Under the pieces are notes generated by a model. That model made no database searches. It was not told the DNA's origin and was given only the letters and a program-made list of their open reading frames with translations. 64,000 bases of DNA. Origin: Sphingobacterium detergens. GTDB lineage: Bacteria; Bacteroidota; Bacteroidia; Sphingobacteriales; Sphingobacteriaceae. The position numbers and the translations under genes were made by a program. Positions 56,560 to 61,831 of the stretch are shown here, piece after piece. Numbering within the stretch: the stretch's first letter is position 1; the number at the start of each line of letters is the position of its first letter. Where the stretch lies: NCBI RefSeq assembly GCF_003610355.1, contig NZ_RAPY01000002.1, positions 806,001 to 870,000 of the forward strand. The letters are read 5' to 3'.

Positions 56560-57087
56560 CTAGCCTAAGAGGTTCTTTAGACTGGAGAAAATTGAGTCGA
56601 AGATCTTACTTAAATCCAATCCTTGTGAGTGATTGAATATAAAGAAAACAATTGCCAGTGCAATGGCTGTCATGATGACTTTTTTAAACATGTAGGCGAT
56701 ACCTAATACAATAGCGGGGATGATCAAAAACATCAATCCACTGATGGCAAAGGGGGAAAGCCCATTATCAGTCTTATAGACATAAAACAGGCGGCCTTTA
56801 GATTTCTCTTGGTTTTTGTGATTAAAAAATACAAAGGTAGAGGATTCGATTTTTTGATTTGGAACAGCTACACCATCGTGAAATTGGAGCGCCTGAGAGA
56901 AACCGTTGATGGTAAACATGTAGTTTCCATTGATAGTCTCATTGGTATTGCCGACTGAATCCAAAGCGACGACCGCAAGTTTTCCGTTTTTCGAAAGATT
57001 CTCTTTTATGACAAAGTCTTGGATATTTTGCTGCTGAGCACTTGCCCAGAAAGGTATCAGTAATAGAAAAAATAGAACCTTTTTCAT
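56560..57087 (-). CDS. Hypothetical secreted/membrane protein
   Basis: A 175-residue protein with a signal peptide (MKKVLFFLLLIPFWASA), a polar domain of about 100 residues (about 20-115) and two hydrophobic helices near the C-terminus (about 113-152, FAISGLMFLIIPAIVLGIAYMF and MTAIALAIVFFIF). It ends in an amphipathic segment. I do not recognise a family. It is convergent with the Omp85 gene and seems monocistronic. Confidence 0.65.
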   Translation of the reverse strand: MKKVLFFLLLIPFWASAQQQNIQDFVIKENLSKNGKLAVVALDSVGNTNETINGNYMFTINGFSQALQFHDGVAVPNQKIESSTFVFFNHKNQEKSKGRLFYVYKTDNGLSPFAISGLMFLIIPAIVLGIAYMFKKVIMTAIALAIVFFIFNHSQGLDLSKIFDSIFSSLKNLLG

Positions 57088-57256
57088 CTTATTTATATGC
57101 TTTTAAATTTTAACTCACCTGTAACAACAGGTCTGACTTATTCCCTTATATCCAGATCTACTATGGAGATAAGTTAATACCGGATGTGTTAAAGCAAGTC
57201 CAGTCAAAATGAGAATGCAATTTTAGGAATTTTAATCTTCTTTTGGAAATCTTAAA

Positions 57257-57367
57257 TTATTCGAGGACTGATTCTAATCGAAAACTTCCTTTTTTTCTTC
57301 TTGGATCTTGCTGCCAATATTGAGCCGCCCAAACTTGGTCCCCTGTTTTGCTTTCGGTTAGTTCATG
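57257..57367 (-). pseudogene. Possible degraded coding fragment
   Basis: An open stretch of about 36 codons without a start codon reads HELTESKTGDQVWAAQYWQQ and continues DPRRKKGSFRLESVLE to a stop. It is in the same frame as the end of the 219-residue gene upstream, separated by two stops. The residue mix looks like real protein. It may be the old C-terminus of the neighbour gene or the tail of a lost gene. Confidence 0.3.
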
Positions 57368-57385
57368 TTAAATTCCTCGGAGAGA

Positions 57386-58045
57386 TTACTCCTTTTCATT
57401 CCGTCCCCAGATTAAGATATTTGCGATACTTTCTGTGTTGAATTCTGCTGCAAGCGTGTCTAATTTTTTTGAAAAAAGATGCAATTGATTTAACAAGATT
57501 ATAAAGGCATTTTTTGTAATTTGATAATTGAGCTCAATTTGATTATTTGAAAAATAGGGGTAGAAAGGCTCGCCCTCGTCGTTGCAAAAAATAATAATTC
57601 TTTCCTTATTTTTCGTGATTACAGGGGAAGGGTGGCACTCCAATAGTGAAAAATCTTCGAAATTTTCATTTAATATATTTTTCCATTGTTGGATTTCTTC
57701 CATTAGACCACAGCATTGCGGATATAGTGCAATCTGTCCATTAATGGAAATTGCGTACCCGCCAAATAGTGAGCAAGCGTCTTTTATGGGCATGTCTCCA
57801 ATATGTAGTTTGATTAGTGTTTTTAAATCTTCGATTTTAATGTCAAAAAGTCTATATTGATAAATTCCTGTTGTGATTGGACGGGGGATATCAATATAGT
57901 TTTTCCTTAATTCAATTTCTTGATATAGATCCCATTCTTTCGTATTTGTAAAGGAAGTTCCCTCAGGCACTCTATTGTTTTGGGCTCCCTTTGTGGTAGG
58001 AAGTTCAATCAGCGGTATAAAATCTATTTTGTCCGTTAACTTCAT
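57386..58045 (-). CDS. Hypothetical protein next to the Y RNA array
   Basis: A 219-residue cytoplasmic protein with no signal or membrane segment. I recognise no domain. Visible segments include GGYAISINGQIALYPQCCGLMEEIQQWKN and IIFCNDEGEPFYPYFSNNQIELNY. These loosely resemble SMI1/immunity-type folds, but that is a guess. It starts about 95 bases beyond the U-run that ends the Y RNA array, on the same strand. It could be a functional partner or an unrelated orphan. AT-rich codon use and restricted features suggest accessory DNA. Confidence 0.65.
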   Translation of the reverse strand: MKLTDKIDFIPLIELPTTKGAQNNRVPEGTSFTNTKEWDLYQEIELRKNYIDIPRPITTGIYQYRLFDIKIEDLKTLIKLHIGDMPIKDACSLFGGYAISINGQIALYPQCCGLMEEIQQWKNILNENFEDFSLLECHPSPVITKNKERIIIFCNDEGEPFYPYFSNNQIELNYQITKNAFIILLNQLHLFSKKLDTLAAEFNTESIANILIWGRNEKE

Positions 58046-58140
58046 TTGTATTGAATCTCATATATCCTAGTCTTTTGGGAGGACTTACAATCAAAAGTAC
58101 AATGTAAGAGAATACATTGTACTTAACAAATTTCTAGTTT

Positions 58141-58151
58141 AAAAAACAGAA
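58141..58151 (-). terminator. U-run terminator at the end of the Y RNA array
   Basis: The closing stem of the third RNA (TTCTG pairing with CAGAA) is followed directly by TTTTTT on the minus strand, a natural intrinsic stop for the array. Confidence 0.65.
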
Positions 58152-58275
58152 GCAAAAAGCAACAATAGTGGGGGCTAGTCATTGCCGGATTCGAACCGGA
58201 TAATCTTGTTGATTTTACAACTTCATTATTCCTCCCCTTAACGGTGACGAAGTAACTATCGTTTACGGCATTCTG
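58147..58275 (-). ncRNA. Y RNA-like non-coding RNA 3
   Basis: A predicted 129-nt RNA. The outer stem pairs CAGAA (58271-58275) with TTCTG (58147-58151). After an internal loop holding the shared TGCCGTA, a 9-bp helix pairs AACGATAGT (58255-58263) with ACTATTGTT (58161-58169). The common motif AGTTACTTCG follows (58248-58257). The inner module has a GGGG/CCCC stem (58234-58237 with 58170-58174), a GTTG/CAAC hairpin and a T-arm-like hairpin CCGG-TTCGAAT-CCGG (58185-58199). The D arm is not recognisable, so this is a divergent Y RNA rather than a clean tRNA mimic. It ends in a U-run. Confidence 0.6.
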
Positions 58276-58280
58276 TTTAG

Positions 58281-58411
58281 AATCAGAAAGGCAACTGACG
58301 AAAAGAGTTTTTTCCGACGTTTTCGATATCGTCTATCTAGAACTGATCGGAAGCAGGATTTGAACCTGCCATTGGACCGAAGTAACTCTTTTCTACGGCA
58401 CTTATCCAATT
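58281..58411 (-). ncRNA. Y RNA-like non-coding RNA 2
   Basis: A predicted 131-nt RNA. The outer helix pairs AATTGGATAAG (58401-58411) with CTTTCTGATT (58281-58290), with one bulged U. An internal loop with TGCCGTA follows, then a perfect 10-bp helix GAAAAGAGTT/AACTCTTTTC (58384-58393 with 58300-58309). The conserved AGTTACTTCG (58378-58387) overlaps this. The module keeps a perfect 5-bp T arm, GCAGG-TTCAAAT-CCTGC (58353-58369), and a closing TTCCGA/TCGGAA stem. The D arm is degenerate. It starts eight bases after RNA 1 and ends five bases before RNA 3. Confidence 0.65.
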
Positions 58412-58419
58412 TTATCATA

Positions 58420-58557
58420 AAGCAAGGTAACTAACGAAAAGAGACTGTTTTTCCTGCTCTACCAACTGAGCTACTCTATATACCTATAGAGACAGGACTC
58501 GAACCTGTGACACGGGCAACCCAAATGCGAAGTAACTCTTTTCTACGACACTTGCTT
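58420..58557 (-). ncRNA. yrlA: YrlA-type Y RNA with circularly permuted tRNA-like module (RNA 1)
   Basis: A predicted 138-nt RNA. The terminal stem pairs AAGCAAG (58551-58557) with CTTGCTT (58420-58426). After an internal loop containing TGTCGTA, GAAAAGAG (58536-58543) pairs with CTCTTTTC (58436-58443). Inside, in 3'-half-first order, lie a T arm ACAGG-TTCGAGT-CCTGT (58492-58508), a 7-bp acceptor stem CTCTATA/TATAGAG closed by a GGTA tetraloop (58474-58491), U8-A9, and a D arm GCTC-AGTTGGTA-GAGC with the GG pair (58456-58471). There is no free CCA end. This is the architecture of YrlA RNAs, which tether Ro/Rsr proteins to partners. It lies just downstream of the TROVE gene. Confidence 0.85.
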
Positions 58558-58577
58558 ATTTTATTCCTTTGATTAAT

Positions 58578-58599
58578 CCCGCAGCCAAATTACTGCGGG
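58578..58599 (-). promoter_or_regulatory. Hairpin between the TROVE gene and the Y RNA array
   Basis: CCCGCAG pairs with CTGCGGG (7 bp, 8-base loop) seven bases after the TROVE stop codon, with no U-run behind it. It may be an mRNA-end stabiliser, a leaky terminator or a processing signal that separates Y RNA from mRNA. Confidence 0.5.
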
Positions 58600-58605
58600 A
58601 TGATC

Positions 58606-60123
58606 TTATATTTCCACTTGATGGATCTGTTTGACTGCAGATAGGGCATTGTCCATGCCAGAAAGTATATCAAATACTTTATCCGACCAGCCTGCTAACA
58701 GATAAACATCATTTTGTTTAACATCTATGGGCTGTTTTCCATATCCCGCCAAATCGAATAGGTAGAGTTTCGCCGTTGGAGCTAAACTTTTGTAATTATT
58801 CCATGACTTCTCTAAAGAATTGCCATTATGATTACTATCCCATAATTGACAGTCAGTAAATATCATTACTTTATCCACAATCTTTTTTCTACGGATTAGA
58901 TCGTCCACGACCAGGTATCCATTTGTCGAATAACCCACTTCACCTTCTCGTTTGTAATACTCCATTACATTCGTCAGCACCTGATGTTTAGGCATATTGA
59001 TTATTTTGTATGTATCACCGAATATCCCTGTTGTTACATCTTTACACTGTGATTGTAATAGCATCGCTAACATTAGGCCCACATCATACAGTAAAACCGT
59101 ACTTTTTGCCGAAATAGGCTTTTGCATAGATCCTGAAACATCACAGGCAATCACAACCGAAGTCTCAAAACCGAAGCCTTTTATATTTCTGGCACTGCAT
59201 AATGTGGCATCTTCTAGTGCAGTCAATACAGTTGATGTTAAACCCGATTTCAGCACTTTCAACTCTCTATAAGCTGAAAGAAATCTGAACGGAAGTTGCC
59301 TAGAGTTGAGTACTGCTTGCTCATTCGATAGATAATTGCAGACCATCAACACATGTTGTGCTGATACGTTAGCCTCCAGTATATTACGGAGATTTCTGAG
59401 CAAAGCCATATACCCCATTTTTTTACTTTCGATCAACTCTTCCCATTTTCTGGCGAAAGCATCAGATCTGGCCAGGGTGTTATCAAAATTTTCCTGACCC
59501 AATTTAGAAAGTTCCGTTTCCCAAGTATAGGCGGTCGAAAGATTATCCGCTGCGATTCGGTTAAAAATAGCCTGCTGTTGATCGTTCTTAGGACTAGGGT
59601 GTACAAGAAAAAGCGCATCTTTTAACTTAATTTCAGCTTCCCTGTTATATTTTGCAAATTGGTATTCATCAAATCTGTTAAAAGAGGCTACAAGACCTTT
59701 TTGGATTTGCTTGGAAAGTCTACTTAACTTTTTCGCTCCATTTCTGTTATTTGCAATCTGGTAATAGGCCAGAAGTTCAGTTATCTCGTCAGCACGCAAT
59801 ACTACCCGGCTCACTGTTTTACTAACGATCGACTCGCCAGAGGCTTTCTTCGCTAATTCGACAGCTAGTACTATCGGGATGGACCTTAAGTTCATCACTG
59901 TACGTGCATAGACGGCGAGTTTGGCAACAAATATCGATTCGCATGTCATGACCAACTCCTTGATTCGATTTAATCTACTGTTGCCGCTTTCATAAAATGA
60001 ATCATTCAATCCAGTTGTGACTACCGTAGTATACAATTCCAGTTCTGGTGTCATGAGATAAGCCTTTGCTTTTTCATGATTCGTAACCAGCTGTTTTTTT
60101 GTGTTGAGGAAGTTGAATTTCAT
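58606..60123 (-). CDS. rsr: TROVE domain protein, Ro60/Rsr orthologue
   Basis: A ring-shaped RNA-binding protein that holds Y RNA and misfolded or damaged RNA ends. From the ATG at 60123 it has 505 residues. The helical TROVE repeats (about 10-320) include KLKDALFLVHPSPKN and YMALLRNLRNI, conserved family segments. The C-terminal vWA domain (about 320-495) has an intact MIDAS, DVSGSM, with a later TDCQLW. The chosen start gives MKFNFLNTKKQLVTNHE, the usual opening; an upstream in-frame ATG at 60174 adds 17 residues. Three Y RNA-like genes follow on the same strand. No RtcB ligase, RtcA cyclase or nuclease is adjacent in the window. Confidence 0.93.
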   Translation of the reverse strand: MKFNFLNTKKQLVTNHEKAKAYLMTPELELYTTVVTTGLNDSFYESGNSRLNRIKELVMTCESIFVAKLAVYARTVMNLRSIPIVLAVELAKKASGESIVSKTVSRVVLRADEITELLAYYQIANNRNGAKKLSRLSKQIQKGLVASFNRFDEYQFAKYNREAEIKLKDALFLVHPSPKNDQQQAIFNRIAADNLSTAYTWETELSKLGQENFDNTLARSDAFARKWEELIESKKMGYMALLRNLRNILEANVSAQHVLMVCNYLSNEQAVLNSRQLPFRFLSAYRELKVLKSGLTSTVLTALEDATLCSARNIKGFGFETSVVIACDVSGSMQKPISAKSTVLLYDVGLMLAMLLQSQCKDVTTGIFGDTYKIINMPKHQVLTNVMEYYKREGEVGYSTNGYLVVDDLIRRKKIVDKVMIFTDCQLWDSNHNGNSLEKSWNNYKSLAPTAKLYLFDLAGYGKQPIDVKQNDVYLLAGWSDKVFDILSGMDNALSAVKQIHQVEI

Positions 60124-60174
60124 AATCATTACATTATCGTTAAACATTTGTGCCAGACTATTCTGAACTGACAT

Positions 60175-60664
60175 TACAAAATTGCAAGCTGACCTACGCG
60201 TTATATGTGCGCAATTAGAGGTTAATGTGTGATTAATGTTTATTTTGCTGATTATTAGATTTTTATTTTTTTTTATTTCGAAAATAAAATGGCTTTGGAT
60301 AAATGAGTACGCAGATTTATTGCGTAGTTATCTTGTGGGGTAGCGCTAATTGATATAACAACTTTAGGTTATTACTTGTTTTGTAGGGTAAATATGCCAT
60401 TAGAAAAAAAATATGGTGGATATATAATACTTTGTAAGCTAGGGGTAGTTCTTTGAATATGTAAAAGGATAAATATTCAGAATACTGACCTGAGCTTAGC
60501 TCGTATTTTTTGATAATTCCCACCCTTTTGGGTAGAATGCTAATAAATTGGTTAATGTTCAGGAATAGATATCGAGCAATAAAAACGAGTTAGTGCCCCA
60601 ATATGGGATGGTGTTACGATAAGCTAGACATTGCATTTATTCAACAGAGTCAAGAGCATGTTCA
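60175..60664. other. Intergenic region upstream of the TROVE gene
   Basis: I see no gene. Weak hairpins are present (ACGCA/TGCGT near 60310-60325; ACCC-TTTT-GGGT near 60523-60534). The sequence is AT-rich, with a T-rich tract near 60260-60285. I found no convincing TAnnTTTG promoter on the minus strand, so the TROVE operon promoter is unassigned and may use another sigma factor. Confidence 0.4.
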
Positions 60665-61825
60665 TTAGCGGATAAAGTTACCCGTTGTATTTTTTGCTTT
60701 GTTTTTTCTTCGTTTGCCCCACCAGATTAAGAAACCAGTGATGGGCAACGTTGTACTGATGAGTCCGGCTATAAAGGTAGAAAGCTTCCCAATCTGACCA
60801 AACCATTGCCCCATATGGAGTTGCCATACCCAATTCTCCACCTTATTGTGTATATGCTCTTCTTTTTTTATAAGATAGGGGGATCCGGAATATTTGTCAA
60901 AGTAATAAGTATAATTGTTTTCGTCGCTTTTCAAGCCAGCACGATCTGCAAGATTGAAGGCAAATACGCCTGATTTTTTGTAATCATATACCCAATATTT
61001 GATCACTTTTTTCTGTGGTTGTACTTTAAATAGTTGATCCATCAGTGGGAAAGCATCTATAAAATGTTTGGTCTTATCCGTTTTTGGGAGATCACGATGC
61101 CAATCGACAGCGGTAGCTCCAAGAGATTTCATTGTCAGGTTCATCATGGGTTGAAAGAAAATAATTAATCCGGTCATCCCAAGTATAAAACATAAAATTA
61201 AGGAGTAGAAACCAAAAACATTGTGGATGTCATAGTTAAATCGCTTGAATTTGGCTTTCCATCGTACGGTAAAGCTGGCTTTTCGGGTGGTTTTGGTCCA
61301 ACGTCTGGGCCACCAAAGAATTAACCCCGTTAATGTGCTAATGACGAAAATAATGGTCGATAAAATGACAATCCAACCCCCAATAGATCCTAACTTCATA
61401 TGGGCGTGCAGATGTGCCATAATAAAGAAAAAATGAATTGTCTTGTCGTATTTCAGGATCTCACCGGTATATGGATTCATGTAGATCATCGATAGCCGGA
61501 TATTCTTGGGGTCGAAACCGTTGATTATAACACTACGGTCGGGGGCATTGTAATAAAGGACATAGGATGGCAAGATCCCTGGTATTTTTTTCTTCTGTAT
61601 CTCCAGCAGTTGTTCTAATGTCAGCTTTTTTTCCGCGTTTGGTGTGATATACTTTGCTGATCCTGCAGAAGCTTCGATGATCTCGTCCGAATATACGATA
61701 ATGGTGCCCGTGAGGCATACAAAAACCACAATCAAGCCCGATACCACACTTGGCCAGAGGTGTAACCAATTGACCAAGCGTAATAACGTGCTTTTCTTCT
61801 TTTCTTTTTTCTGATAAGCGTTCAT
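60665..61825 (-). CDS. PepSY-associated membrane protein (iron-siderophore reduction type)
   Basis: A 386-residue inner-membrane protein with four main helices: NWLHLWPSVVSGLIVVFVCLTGTI, GGWIVILSTIIFVISTLTGLILWW, NVFGFYSLILCFILGMTGLIIFF and a C-terminal FIAGLISTTLPITGFLIWW. Histidines placed at helix ends (WLHLW, AHLHAHM, DIHN, QLHMGQ) fit the PiuB/FpvG-like family thought to reduce ferric siderophores or bind haem. It lies six bases after the TonB receptor stop, so the two form an iron-uptake operon. The reducing role is inferred from family and context. Confidence 0.87.
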   Translation of the reverse strand: MNAYQKKEKKKSTLLRLVNWLHLWPSVVSGLIVVFVCLTGTIIVYSDEIIEASAGSAKYITPNAEKKLTLEQLLEIQKKKIPGILPSYVLYYNAPDRSVIINGFDPKNIRLSMIYMNPYTGEILKYDKTIHFFFIMAHLHAHMKLGSIGGWIVILSTIIFVISTLTGLILWWPRRWTKTTRKASFTVRWKAKFKRFNYDIHNVFGFYSLILCFILGMTGLIIFFQPMMNLTMKSLGATAVDWHRDLPKTDKTKHFIDAFPLMDQLFKVQPQKKVIKYWVYDYKKSGVFAFNLADRAGLKSDENNYTYYFDKYSGSPYLIKKEEHIHNKVENWVWQLHMGQWFGQIGKLSTFIAGLISTTLPITGFLIWWGKRRKNKAKNTTGNFIR

Positions 61826-61831
61826 AGAAAC

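Noticed and set aside
58147-58275. tmRNA (ssrA) for the third RNA
   Set aside because: It has GGGG/CCCC and a T-loop hairpin like a tmRNA end, but it is only about 130 nt and has no tag reading frame or pseudoknots, and it shares its stem motifs with the other Y-type RNAs.
58150-58560. Three ordinary tRNA genes, or split/permuted tRNA genes giving mature tRNA
   Set aside because: Only T arms (and one D arm) are canonical. There is no anticodon arm, the acceptor stem of RNA 1 is closed by a tetraloop with no CCA end, and the enclosing stem pairs as in a Y RNA. The tRNA likeness is better explained as mimicry.
60138-60155. Sigma-54-type promoter upstream of the TROVE gene
   Set aside because: TGGCAC is present, but the -12 element reads TTTA instead of TTGC, so the essential GC is missing. 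It also lies inside the ambiguous 5' end of the gene.
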